A DNA stretch of 64,000 bases from Pacificibacter marinus (lineage in GTDB: Bacteria; Pseudomonadota; Alphaproteobacteria; Rhodobacterales; Rhodobacteraceae), in assembly GCF_900109555.1 (NCBI RefSeq), contig NZ_FNZV01000001.1, positions 310,001 through 374,000 on the forward strand, written 5' to 3'. The translations under genes and the position numbers were made by a program. Under the pieces are notes generated by a model that was given only the letters and a program-made list of their open reading frames with translations, did not search any database and had not been told where the DNA came from. Below, piece by piece: positions 44,004 through 52,910 of this stretch. The number at the start of each line of letters is the position of its first letter. The first letter of the stretch is position 1.

Positions 44004-45302
44004 TTAACCTCCAGGGAAAAATTCGGGGACGAGCAGCTTGGGCAAACCCAGCACAATGCCAGGAAACCACAAGGACAAGATCGCGATGGAAATGGTCAAA
44101 AGACAGATCGGCGCGACGGCCAACATGCAACGACCAAGGCTTGCACCCGCAATTTGCGAGGCAATCAAAAGACAGATGCCATAGGGCGGCGTCACCAATC
44201 CGACAGACAGGATAATTGTGGACAGAACGCCCATGTGAATGGGGTCGATGCCTGCCGTATTTCCAAGCGCTTGAATGATTGGCAAAAAGATAAGTGTCGC
44301 TGAGATAGGGTTCAAAACCATCCCGACCAACAGCAAAAATCCAATCAACATCAGCATAATCAAGAACGGTTCTTGGGTCACACCGAGGATAAAATCGACA
44401 ACGATTTGCGATGCGCCAAGATAAGCAATCAGCCAGCCAAAAATACCCGCACCAGCAACGGTGAACATCGGAATGGCAAAATCCACAACGGCCGCTTTTA
44501 AGATGCCCGGCATTTGGCGCAAAGTGATGTCACGGTAAATAACAGTCGATAGGAACAGCGCCCAAAGAACGGCCGCAATAGCGCCTTCGGTTGGGGTGAA
44601 CACACCACCAACAATACCACCCAAAACGATCACAGGGATCAAAAGCGGCGCCGCACCACGTTTGACCACACGCGCTGCGACACGCACCCCGGGGAACGGG
44701 TTGGAAGGATAGCCGTAATAGATCGCCAAAAGATACGTGTAGAGCATCATAGACAGCGCCACTAAGATGCCCGGGACAATGCCCCCGACAAACAAAGCAC
44801 CGATTGAGACGTTGCCAAAGGCCCCGTAGATGATGAGAATAATCGACGGCGGAATGATGACGCCAAGTGTAGATGACGCTGCGGTCAAAGCGGCTGCAAA
44901 TGGCGCAGGGTAGCCCGCTTTTTTCATCGCAGGAATAAGAATGGACCCCACCGATGCCGTGTCTGCGGCAGCCGAGCCAGAGAGCGAGGCAAAGATCATA
45001 GAGACGAAAACATTGACATGCCCAAGCCCACCACGCACGTGGCCGACCGTGGTATCGGCGACCTCTAATAAGCGATTGGTGATCGAGCCTGCATTCAGAA
45101 TACGACCCAGCAACATAAAGAACGGCACCGCCAAAAGCGTAAAGCTATCGATGCCCGCGAACATTTGGTTCGCAACTGAGATCAGTGGCAGGTCTTCCAT
45201 CAACAAAACGGCTGCTGAGGACAATATCAACGCAAAGCCGATATTCACGCGCAAGGCTATCAAGATGAAAAAGAAAAGGATGAGAACAACAAGAGGGCTC
45301 AT
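44004..45302 (-). CDS. dctM: TRAP transporter large permease, DctM type
   Basis: A 432-residue inner-membrane protein with about 12 hydrophobic segments, the transport subunit of a tripartite ATP-independent periplasmic transporter. Conserved landmarks include ASSTLGVIIPPSIILIIYG and the ITPPYGI-like LVTPPYGICLL. Its ATG overlaps the small-permease stop (ATGA), and the DHDPS-like gene begins 4 bases after its own stop. It imports an organic acid or amino-acid-like compound using the sodium gradient; the substrate is not predictable from this subunit. Confidence 0.9.
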   Translation of the reverse strand: MSPLVVLILFFFILIALRVNIGFALILSSAAVLLMEDLPLISVANQMFAGIDSFTLLAVPFFMLLGRILNAGSITNRLLEVADTTVGHVRGGLGHVNVFVSMIFASLSGSAAADTASVGSILIPAMKKAGYPAPFAAALTAASSTLGVIIPPSIILIIYGAFGNVSIGALFVGGIVPGILVALSMMLYTYLLAIYYGYPSNPFPGVRVAARVVKRGAAPLLIPVIVLGGIVGGVFTPTEGAIAAVLWALFLSTVIYRDITLRQMPGILKAAVVDFAIPMFTVAGAGIFGWLIAYLGASQIVVDFILGVTQEPFLIMLMLIGFLLLVGMVLNPISATLIFLPIIQALGNTAGIDPIHMGVLSTIILSVGLVTPPYGICLLIASQIAGASLGRCMLAVAPICLLTISIAILSLWFPGIVLGLPKLLVPEFFPGG

Positions 45303-45817
45303 ATTTCAGCACTCCCTGCTTGCACAGAACTATTGCCGCCGTTCGTATGTTGGAAAGGATCGCGAATAAGCGACAGAGTCATTTCCACGAGATAGAGCGC
45401 CATAAGCCAACCAGAAACTGGCAAGGCGAAATACATCCAAAAACGTGACAAGCCCAAGGATTGGATTTCACCGCTCGCGCGCATCTGCGCCAACGTCCAA
45501 CCATGCACACCTAGAATCCACACAACACAAAACCCTGCCGCGATGGACAGCAGTTCAACCAACAGCGCCACACGAGGGCGATGCGTTGGCAGCATATCGA
45601 CCATATAATGTGCCCCCGTGCGCAAGCCCGACGCGGCACCAATAAAAACGAGCCATGTGAAGAATAAAAGCGCCAGATCGCTAGTCCATATCATCGGTAC
45701 GTTCAGCACGTTCCGAGCGAGGATTTGTAGGGCAACGGTGGCGATCAACAGCGCGAATGCGATCCAAGAAAGCCCTTCGACCAGCGCAGACACTCCGTTA
45801 CAAAAACGGTTTAACAT
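45299..45817 (-). CDS. dctQ: TRAP transporter small permease, DctQ type
   Basis: A 172-residue inner-membrane protein with four hydrophobic helices (starting near residues 14, 48, 88 and 130) and the family-typical NVPMIWTSDLALLFFTWLVF segment. It forms the membrane complex with DctM, with which it overlaps by four bases. A hairpin in the 76-base gap before it separates it from the binding-protein gene. Confidence 0.88.
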   Translation of the reverse strand: MLNRFCNGVSALVEGLSWIAFALLIATVALQILARNVLNVPMIWTSDLALLFFTWLVFIGAASGLRTGAHYMVDMLPTHRPRVALLVELLSIAAGFCVVWILGVHGWTLAQMRASGEIQSLGLSRFWMYFALPVSGWLMALYLVEMTLSLIRDPFQHTNGGNSSVQAGSAEI

Positions 45818-45846
45818 GAACAGACCTTTCGGATGAGAGCCAGATC

Positions 45847-45875
45847 AAATGGGAACAACAGCGCTGCTCCCATTT
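45847..45875 (-). terminator. Intercistronic hairpin after the TRAP binding-protein gene
   Basis: AAATGGGA and TCCCATTT, with an inner AGCGCT palindrome, form a stem-loop 18 bases after the dctP stop. There is no T run, so it is probably an mRNA-protecting or partial-termination element that favours binding-protein synthesis. Confidence 0.5.
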
Positions 45876-45893
45876 AGATTTAGCGGTACAATC

Positions 45894-46889
45894 TTATTTT
45901 TTCAAAAGCTCGTATTCAGCTTCAAGATCGAGGTCTGCAGCCAATTTTTCCTGAAGGGGCGCAACAACTTCCATGAATGCTGCTTTGTCAGGGTAGCTGA
46001 CGGTTACGCCGTATTCTGACGCCAAAGTTTCCACCAGTGCCGCGTCATATTCTTTCGCTTTCTCAACACCATAAGCGTTGGCAGAAACCGCGGCATCTTG
46101 CACGATGGTCTGCAAATCCTCTGGCAACTTGTTCCAAGACACCTCGGACATAGACGTGTGATTCACTTGCAACGTATGCTGTGTCAGCGTGAGGTTTGGC
46201 GCAACTTCATACAGCTTTGATCCGGTGTAGCCCGGCAAAGAGCTTTCCATTGCTTCAGCAACACCCGTTTGCATCGCGGCGTAAAGTTCGCCCCATGCCA
46301 CGGTCACAGGCAACATGCCAAAAGCGGACCATGTTTGTGAATCCATCGGCGATGGAGGGGTGCGCATTTTCAAACCATTCAGGTCTTCAGGGCCAGTCAC
46401 AACGACATCAGCCGTGGACATATTGCGCGCACCAGAAGCACCCAATGCCAAAAGTTTCATACCTATGCCGCGCTCTGCATAGATGTCTTCGAAATGAGCG
46501 TGAACAGCAGACCCGGGGCCAACGATTTCAAGTTCAGAATCCATGCTTTCAAAAAGGTATGGCATGGTGAAAATCCCAAATTCCGGGATTTGCTGTACGG
46601 CATTGGATGTGGTTGAAATCATCATGTCGATTGTACCGAAAGCCATCTCGCCGATAACCGCCGGATCTTGGCCAAGCTGACCGCTGTCGAAAATTTTAAC
46701 TGCGATTCGACCTTCAGATTTGGCTTCGACCTCGTCTTTAATGGCCAGAGCCATATCGTTGTAGGGGTGCGGTGATTTTACCAGCGTGTGAATGCGCAAT
46801 GAATAGTCTGCGGCGAAAGCTGAACTTGCGATGACCATTGATGCGACACTGGCTCCGAGGACCAGCGCTGTGCGGCGTGTAATATGCAT
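45894..46889 (-). CDS. dctP: TRAP transporter solute-binding protein, DctP type
   Basis: A 331-residue periplasmic binding protein. The signal peptide is about 1-26 (MHITRRTALVLGASVASM to AFA before ADYSL); it contains a twin arginine but otherwise looks Sec-like. The DctP core includes the YNDMALAIKDEVEAKSEGR and FDSGQLGQDPAVIGEMAFG segments and the conserved Arg region NGLKMRTPPSPM that binds a substrate carboxylate. So a carboxylate substrate is likely. It is the first gene of the operon, downstream of the LysR gene in the same direction. Confidence 0.9.
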   Translation of the reverse strand: MHITRRTALVLGASVASMVIASSAFAADYSLRIHTLVKSPHPYNDMALAIKDEVEAKSEGRIAVKIFDSGQLGQDPAVIGEMAFGTIDMMISTTSNAVQQIPEFGIFTMPYLFESMDSELEIVGPGSAVHAHFEDIYAERGIGMKLLALGASGARNMSTADVVVTGPEDLNGLKMRTPPSPMDSQTWSAFGMLPVTVAWGELYAAMQTGVAEAMESSLPGYTGSKLYEVAPNLTLTQHTLQVNHTSMSEVSWNKLPEDLQTIVQDAAVSANAYGVEKAKEYDAALVETLASEYGVTVSYPDKAAFMEVVAPLQEKLAADLDLEAEYELLKK

Positions 46890-47005
46890 ATGTTTTCCCT
46901 GTTCATATCTGTTGGTGTGAGTGGTTTTTTATATTTATGGGAATAGCTTCTGCCTCTGATCAGATAAAATCAAATACAATTATGGGCTACCCTCATGCAA
47001 AAAAC

Positions 47006-47911
47006 TTATGTCCTCTCAAAGCCGTAATGAGAGCGAGATTTTATCGTTTCCAGAAGAGTTTCCAAGAAACGCTCCCCCGCACGCGACATCGGAATGCCCG
47101 CAGGCTTTAGGATTTGATAGTCAAATGGAATGACCGGTTCAAACGGCACAACGACCAGTTTTTCCCCAAAGACATCTGGCGTGATCGGATCAACAATCGC
47201 AACGCCCACCCCAAGGGCTGCCAGACTGCAAGCCGAATAGCTAGGCTGCGTTTCTGCCACAATGCGCGGAACGACTCCAGATTCGGCAAAGCAGCGCGTC
47301 AAATAACTATGGGTTAATGTGCGAAAGTTAAGCGCAATCAAATCTTGATCAGCTAAATCTTGTGGACGTATAATATCGCGGTTGGCGAATGGATGATCCG
47401 GCGCCAAGACGCAAACGCAATGGGTCCGAAAAGACGCGAGCACTTCTACATCTTCGCGTCCAGGATCCGTCTGCGCGATTCCAAGATCGATTTGGCGCGA
47501 GGCCAATAGATTGAGAATGCGCGCAGATGTATGCACATCATGTGAAATATCGATCCCGCCAAAGCGTTCAACCATTTTGCGCAATGCCAATGGCAGAATT
47601 TCGAAACTGACCATGGGCATAGACGCCACGCGAAAAGCAGAGCGTTTGAGTGTTCGAATTTCATCCGCAACCGTTGAGAGCCGATCAAGACTATAGAACA
47701 TGCGCTCCACTTCCTGAAACAACTCATAGGCTTCGGGCGTGGGCACAGCGCGCCCGCCTGTGCGCAACAAAAGCGCGAATCCGATACTTGCTTCTAGATC
47801 AGCAATCAGGCGACTGACGGCAGGCTGCGAGACCGATAAAGCATGTGCCGCCTCAGTGATCGACCCGTGCCGCATGACCATGCGAAAAGCGGTAAGTTGT
47901 TTCTGGTTCAT
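47006..47911 (-). CDS. LysR-family transcriptional regulator
   Basis: A 301-residue regulator. The N-terminal helix-turn-helix (about 1-60) reads MRHGSITEAAHALSVSQPAVSRLI, and a LysR substrate-binding domain follows (about 90-290). GGAG precedes the ATG. It lies 116 bases upstream of the TRAP operon on the same strand and probably activates that operon in response to its substrate. It is the only regulator between the TRAP operon and the adenine-deaminase gene. The downstream-directed arrangement, instead of the usual divergent one, is slightly unusual. Confidence 0.88.
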   Translation of the reverse strand: MNQKQLTAFRMVMRHGSITEAAHALSVSQPAVSRLIADLEASIGFALLLRTGGRAVPTPEAYELFQEVERMFYSLDRLSTVADEIRTLKRSAFRVASMPMVSFEILPLALRKMVERFGGIDISHDVHTSARILNLLASRQIDLGIAQTDPGREDVEVLASFRTHCVCVLAPDHPFANRDIIRPQDLADQDLIALNFRTLTHSYLTRCFAESGVVPRIVAETQPSYSACSLAALGVGVAIVDPITPDVFGEKLVVVPFEPVIPFDYQILKPAGIPMSRAGERFLETLLETIKSRSHYGFERT

Positions 47912-48129
47912 AGCAGCTCCATCGTCCCGCGTTTGGTTTTACTGAGACCTATGAGGGCGGTAAATTAAGAAAGAGTTTGGCTCATCTGGCTCATTATGTA
48001 GTATGCAACGCGTGTTCTGGGATGCAAGGCGCGCACCTTAACAAAGGCGTGACCAGACAGGACTGCACCGCGACCAGATACAGCGCAGGTTTCATTATTG
48101 ATCCAATGACACGACAGTAATCTATAGGG
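47912..48129. other. Gap between LysR and adenine-deaminase genes, no gene seen
   Basis: About 220 bases between the end of the deaminase and the start of the LysR gene. It must hold the LysR promoter. No clear terminator for the deaminase transcript, dyad or small gene was found. Confidence 0.4.
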
Positions 48130-49974
48130 TCAAAACACGACAGGGCGCGTCTCGCCAGTGACAACGTGAATGAGCCCTTCGGGGGCGTGATCACTGCGCG
48201 CGACCAAATTCCAACGCCACGGTGCGCAGGTAAGCGTCGCAATCGCAAGACGTTCAGGAAACCCAGGCTGCCAACGCGGGTGAAATGACGGCTCGTACAT
48301 CCATTCCACTTTGTCAGCGGCCGCATAGAGCGCCTTCATCTCTGCGTCGTTTTCCTCGGCGGGGCGCGCGGTCATCAAGCCTGCAATTTCATATCGAACC
48401 CGCGCCGTAACTTTGCCCCGATGCACCAACACCCAACCGCCGCCCATTTTGGCAAGTTCATTGACCGCGAGTGCCATCGCAGCGTCATCAGAGCCGACAC
48501 ACCAGACGTTGTGTTTGTCATGCGCCATCGAACAGCACAAAGCCGTATCGGGGTCTTTTGGTCCGCATCCAAGCCAGAACATCTTGGTGACTGCCGCTTT
48601 CCCAGAGTACCTATCGATGATCGAAAACTTGGTGATATTTTGGGTCTCGTCACGTTGCACCAAACCATCTGCGACAGGCAGAGTCCGAATTGGGACATCG
48701 TCACTCCAATGAAACGGGCGCAAAACAGGCGCTTGCATATCACTGCGTCCCTCTGCGGCTTTGATGACAAAATCTTCCGCCGTCAAAGCACGCCCGATAT
48801 TGACGGTGTTATACGCCCAATCAGGCCAGTCAACGTGAACGGGATCGGGTAAATATGTTGTGCCTTGTGAAACCTGTTGCCCATCGGCCCACACTTCGTG
48901 GATTGAAAACTTGTCAAAGTCATCGAGCAAAACAATATCGGCAAAACGCCCCGGAGACACACTGCCAACCCAAGGGGTCAATCGCATATGCCGCGCAGGG
49001 TTTATCGTGGCCAATTGAACCGCGATTTCTGGCGACAGGCCCGCTTTGATAGCACAGCGCACATTGTAATCCGTGCCCCCCAAACGCAGCGTATCTGTCG
49101 CGCTGCGATCATCTGTTGTCACCGCGACTTGGCTCCAATCTTTCAGGCCAAACTCGATCAAGCCCTTGATGATTTCGTCCATCGTGTGCACGCGAATTTC
49201 AACAAAAAGCCCGTGTCGCAATTTGTCCCATGCCTCTTGCGCCGTCCATGCTTCGTGATCCGAAGCAAGCCCCGCCGCAGCAAAGGCATTGATGTTTGGC
49301 AAATCGCGCAGACCAGCGCCATGTCCCTCGACAACACCACGTGCGGCCATCGTCGCGCCAATCATTGACCACAAACGGTCATGTCCGGGGTTTTCAGCTT
49401 GGGTAATAGCAGGCCAATCCATAACCTCATCCAGCCCAGCGGTCATCGGGTTGCCCATAAACCCAGCTTGATCACGACCATCCAAATGAGCTCCATGTTC
49501 CCACCCCGTCGGCGGCACAGCTGATCCGGGCAATGGGAAAATCTTAAGCGGCGATCCTGCCGCGCGCGCTTTGAGCCAAAAGTCCAACGTCTGTTTGGGC
49601 AGCACATTGGACAACTCGTGACTGGCCTCGCAGGTCCACGTATTGCCACGCGGCACAACCAACGCCGCCTCAAATTCAGGCGTGATATGCGAACTTTCAA
49701 TATGTTTGTGAACTTCGCCAAGACCGGGCACTGCACTAAGCGTGCTACGATCCACCGTGGTTTTGGCGTGCCCCGGAAAGCTGCCGCGCGGGCCGACAAA
49801 TGCGATACGCCCCTGCAACATTGCGATGTCTGCGCCCTCAATCCACGTGGCTGTCGCCGTATCAAGCAAACGCCCGACTTGCAGTAAAACGTCAGCTTCG
49901 ACACGGCCCAAGGCCACTTGAACCAGTGATTTGCGCAGTTCAATCTCGTGTTTGAAATCGATATTTCCGGTCAC
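48130..49974 (-). CDS. ade: Adenine deaminase
   Basis: A 614-residue amidohydrolase of the Ade family. The metal-binding block reads EVHKHIESSHITPEFE, the family form of the HxH motif. The C-terminal Ade domain is present (GGGWVLVHRGKVTARVRYEI and a final region about 430-600). The length fits the family (roughly 550-620). It converts adenine to hypoxanthine and ammonia. It starts with GTG (49974) behind an AGGAC site. The phosphoribosyltransferase gene lies 67 bases upstream on the same strand, suggesting a purine salvage pair. A relaxed substrate range in this subgroup cannot be excluded. Confidence 0.87.
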   Translation of the reverse strand: MTGNIDFKHEIELRKSLVQVALGRVEADVLLQVGRLLDTATATWIEGADIAMLQGRIAFVGPRGSFPGHAKTTVDRSTLSAVPGLGEVHKHIESSHITPEFEAALVVPRGNTWTCEASHELSNVLPKQTLDFWLKARAAGSPLKIFPLPGSAVPPTGWEHGAHLDGRDQAGFMGNPMTAGLDEVMDWPAITQAENPGHDRLWSMIGATMAARGVVEGHGAGLRDLPNINAFAAAGLASDHEAWTAQEAWDKLRHGLFVEIRVHTMDEIIKGLIEFGLKDWSQVAVTTDDRSATDTLRLGGTDYNVRCAIKAGLSPEIAVQLATINPARHMRLTPWVGSVSPGRFADIVLLDDFDKFSIHEVWADGQQVSQGTTYLPDPVHVDWPDWAYNTVNIGRALTAEDFVIKAAEGRSDMQAPVLRPFHWSDDVPIRTLPVADGLVQRDETQNITKFSIIDRYSGKAAVTKMFWLGCGPKDPDTALCCSMAHDKHNVWCVGSDDAAMALAVNELAKMGGGWVLVHRGKVTARVRYEIAGLMTARPAEENDAEMKALYAAADKVEWMYEPSFHPRWQPGFPERLAIATLTCAPWRWNLVARSDHAPEGLIHVVTGETRPVVF

Positions 49975-50041
49975 AATAGCGTCCTGTTCTTAGATGTATT
50001 TTCGTAATTTATAGGTGTTTGGTATCACATTGAAACGTCGT

Positions 50042-50689
50042 TCAAGGCGCGGCCCATCCTGCATCAGTCTTTTTCAGAATTGGCGTCCCAAATGCCCCCA
50101 CAACAGACACATCGCCCACATGATTTGTCCACGCGTCACCTTGTAACATCGCGGCCCCAATCACCGTGGGCGCAATCTGTTGTTGGCACAACAATCGCAA
50201 AACCGAAGCAATAGAACTGCCCGACGACAAAACATCATCAATGACCGCAACACGCCCCGACAATAAAGGCACCATGCGCGGATCAAGGTACAATCGCTTG
50301 CCCTGCCCCGGTGATGTGATCGATGACATATCAACGGACAGCGCATCGTCGTACCAAAACTTGCGAGAATTGCTTAGAGGCACCAAACGCGCATGTCCCA
50401 AACGCCGCGCAACAGCTTCTGCAAGTGGCAATCCCAATGTCGGAACCGCGACAATCACATCTGGTGCATGTGGCTTAAGTTGCTCGGCCAATTCATCTGC
50501 CAAAGCATCCAGCACAGCAAAACTTGCTTGGTTCAAAATCAAGGATGCAACGCCCCGCACGCCGTCACTCAATTGGCGGATTGGCAACAACAGTGTCCCT
50601 GCGCCAAATGGAACCGCATAGGTTTCTTGGTCGCCTTGTACGCCAGCATTTAAATTCGTGTGCACACTTTGCCATACATCTGTTCTCAT
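50042..50689 (-). CDS. Purine/pyrimidine phosphoribosyltransferase
   Basis: A 215-residue type I phosphoribosyltransferase. The PRPP loop reads VAVIDDVLSSGSSIASV, and an earlier VAVPTLGLPLAEAVA segment binds pyrophosphate. It joins a nucleobase to PRPP. It is longer than typical Apt (about 180), and the N-terminal 45 residues carry a small beta unit. Next to adenine deaminase and a nucleoside hydrolase, the product would feed nucleotide salvage; the exact base is not readable. AGGAGAAAAGACT precedes the ATG. It is divergent from the M20 gene with only 68 bases between starts. Confidence 0.82.
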   Translation of the reverse strand: MRTDVWQSVHTNLNAGVQGDQETYAVPFGAGTLLLPIRQLSDGVRGVASLILNQASFAVLDALADELAEQLKPHAPDVIVAVPTLGLPLAEAVARRLGHARLVPLSNSRKFWYDDALSVDMSSITSPGQGKRLYLDPRMVPLLSGRVAVIDDVLSSGSSIASVLRLLCQQQIAPTVIGAAMLQGDAWTNHVGDVSVVGAFGTPILKKTDAGWAAP

Positions 50690-50757
50690 AGTCTTTTCTC
50701 CTTGTCTCTGACGTGATCTTGCTTAGGTTCACCCCTGAAATTAGAGGACCCAATCCC

Positions 50758-51927
50758 ATGCAAAACCCGCCATTGATGACACCTGAAATTTTGGCCGACC
50801 TGACCGAACTGCGCCGTGATCTTCATGCGCATCCCGAGCTGGGATTCGAAGAACACCGCACGGCTGCAATCGTCGCGGACCGTCTGCGCGCTGCTGGACT
50901 TGAGGTAGAAACAGGTATCGGGGGCACAGGTGTTGTGGGAACGCTGCGCAAGGGCAACGGAAATCGTGCGATTGCTTTGCGCGCCGATATGGATGCTTTG
51001 GCCATGCCCGAAGACACGGGCCTGCCCTATGCGTCCGTCACTCAAGGCGCGATGCACGCCTGCGGCCATGATGGTCATACGACCATGCTGATCGCTGCTG
51101 CACAAGCCATGGTCAACCAACCGTTTTCGGGCACTGTTCATTTCGTATTTCAGCCCGCCGAAGAAGGGCGCGGTGGCGCAAAGGCGATGGTCGAAGACGG
51201 GTTCTTTGACCGTTTCCCTGTTGATGCCGCCTATGGGTTGCACAACATGCCGGGTCTTGAGCTTGGCGTGATCGCAGCTGTCGAGGGGCCACAATTGGCA
51301 AGTTCTGACAGCTGGCTGGTGGATTTTCACGGGGTTGGCAGTCATGGCGCAAAACCCCATCAGGGCCGCGATGCGGTGACGGCGTCGGCTGTGTTTTTGA
51401 CTCAACTGCACAGCATTGTCGCCCGCGAAGTGAACCCGCTCGAACCTGCTGTTGTTTCGGCCTGCGCTGTGTCGGCTGGCGACTTTGCGGCCCTCAATGT
51501 CATTCCGCACAAGGTTCAAATCGGTGGCACCGCCCGCGCGTATTCTGCGGATGTGCGTGACCAACTTGATACCGCGATCGGGCGTCATGCCAATGGCGTT
51601 GCCGCCAGTTTCGGAATTACCGCGGACTATACGTTCATTCGCCGCATTCCGCCTGTCATCAACGCCCCCGCCCCGACGAAGATCGCGCAACAAGCCGCGG
51701 CAACGGCGTTGGGTGATGATCACCTGCGCACGGTGTTCCCGCCCTCGACTGCTGGTGATGATTTTTCCGAATTCGGCACACGCGTGCCCGGAGCTTATGT
51801 CTGGCTTGGCATGGGGGAGCCGCGCGAAAACGGACAGCATCACAACACCAACTTTGACTTTAACGACGACTGCATCCCCTTTGGCACAGCCTATTGGTGC
51901 GCAGTCGTCGAAAAGGAATTGGGTTAG
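50758..51927 (+). CDS. M20 amidohydrolase (hippurate hydrolase-like)
   Basis: A 389-residue metal-dependent amidohydrolase. It shows RRDLHAHPELGFEE, the metal-binding cysteine-histidine motif MHACGHDGHTTML, and FQPAEEGRGGAKAM with the catalytic Glu pair. The family removes acyl or carbamoyl-type groups from N-acyl amino acids and related amides. AGAGGA precedes ATG 50758; the longer frame start lies in the promoter gap. It is divergent from the phosphoribosyltransferase, and its stop overlaps the stop of the nucleoside hydrolase by four bases. It may open an amide formed during heterocycle breakdown. A 414-codon antisense frame here is a shadow. Confidence 0.88.
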   Translation: MQNPPLMTPEILADLTELRRDLHAHPELGFEEHRTAAIVADRLRAAGLEVETGIGGTGVVGTLRKGNGNRAIALRADMDALAMPEDTGLPYASVTQGAMHACGHDGHTTMLIAAAQAMVNQPFSGTVHFVFQPAEEGRGGAKAMVEDGFFDRFPVDAAYGLHNMPGLELGVIAAVEGPQLASSDSWLVDFHGVGSHGAKPHQGRDAVTASAVFLTQLHSIVAREVNPLEPAVVSACAVSAGDFAALNVIPHKVQIGGTARAYSADVRDQLDTAIGRHANGVAASFGITADYTFIRRIPPVINAPAPTKIAQQAAATALGDDHLRTVFPPSTAGDDFSEFGTRVPGAYVWLGMGEPRENGQHHNTNFDFNDDCIPFGTAYWCAVVEKELG

Positions 51928-52805
51928 CACGACAGCCCCGCAAGCAAAGCTGCCCGCAAGCCATCGGCATCTAGGCCCATGGCCACTTGCACATGGTATG
52001 GCCCCGCGATGAGCGCCCCTGTTTCAAGGTCGACATCAAGCATCCGCGGCTCAATCTGAAACAGCTCAGGATGTTGTGCCAACAATGGCACGCAAGGGTC
52101 ATGTAACGGGCGACTTTCCGCCCCGTTTGTGGCGGCAAAATAGGCATCGATCAACGCAGCAGATGCGATGGCTGAGGCCCGTCCTGTGTCTTGTAGCGCC
52201 TTGATATAGGCTGCATCGGCACGCAGTTGTCGTGTTGCATCCAATGGGATCAACGTGAACGGCAGTTCAGCGGCCAAAACAGCGGCAGCGGCATGTGGGT
52301 CATGCGCAATATTGAATTCGGCTTTTGGTCCAACGTTGCCCGGCTCGTCGATGGCGCCGCCCATCGCTATAATGCTGCGGATGCGTTTTGCGCTTTTGGG
52401 GGATCGCTCTAACAGCAGCGCCAAATTGGTCAGCGGACCAAGGCAAAACAGATCAACAGTTTGCGGTGGATTTGCGTCTAAAATTGCGATCATAGCTCCA
52501 ACAGCATCTTGGCTGTCCGGTGCGCGCAACGGATCGGGAAAGACCACGCCGCCCAATCCATCATTGCCATGTATTCCAGTTTCGGGGCGTGCTTTTTTGC
52601 CAATTGGGGCCGCAGCACCGGCATGAACAGGTGTATCCACATTCGCCAAAGCACAGATACGGCCCGCATTGTGCGTGGTGACTGACAGACCAATATTTCC
52701 TGCAACTGTCGTCAATGCGACGATATTTTGCGCGCGATTGTGCAGCGCATATAGGATCGCAATTGCATCATCTATGCCCGGATCGGTGTCGATAATAATG
52801 GTCAT
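51924..52805 (-). CDS. Nucleoside hydrolase (inosine-uridine preferring type)
   Basis: A 293-residue N-ribohydrolase. The calcium-binding N-terminal motif IIIDTDPGIDDAIAIL is intact, with the later NIAHDPHAAAAVL and FCLGPLTNLALLL segments. It splits nucleosides into base and ribose, supplying bases to the neighbouring deaminases and phosphoribosyltransferase. It lies 105 bases downstream of the TRZ/ATZ-type deaminase gene on the same strand, so it may be the last gene of that operon. The ribosome site before ATG 52805 is modest. Convergent stop overlap with the M20 gene. Confidence 0.88.
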   Translation of the reverse strand: MTIIIDTDPGIDDAIAILYALHNRAQNIVALTTVAGNIGLSVTTHNAGRICALANVDTPVHAGAAAPIGKKARPETGIHGNDGLGGVVFPDPLRAPDSQDAVGAMIAILDANPPQTVDLFCLGPLTNLALLLERSPKSAKRIRSIIAMGGAIDEPGNVGPKAEFNIAHDPHAAAAVLAAELPFTLIPLDATRQLRADAAYIKALQDTGRASAIASAALIDAYFAATNGAESRPLHDPCVPLLAQHPELFQIEPRMLDVDLETGALIAGPYHVQVAMGLDADGLRAALLAGLSC

Positions 52806-52910
52806 TTGTGAAACCCCTCAATAATTTTAGTGGGCGTGGTTACGGTCCACGTTTTCTAGTGTGGTTTAAGTTTGTGTCGGCGCTGAACTTTGACGTTCAA
52901 AACCCGCAAA

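Noticed and set aside
50686-51930. 414-codon minus-strand reading frame across the M20 gene
   Set aside because: It is the exact antisense of a well-supported M20 amidohydrolase with all family motifs; its translation is rich in Arg and His and shows no domain.
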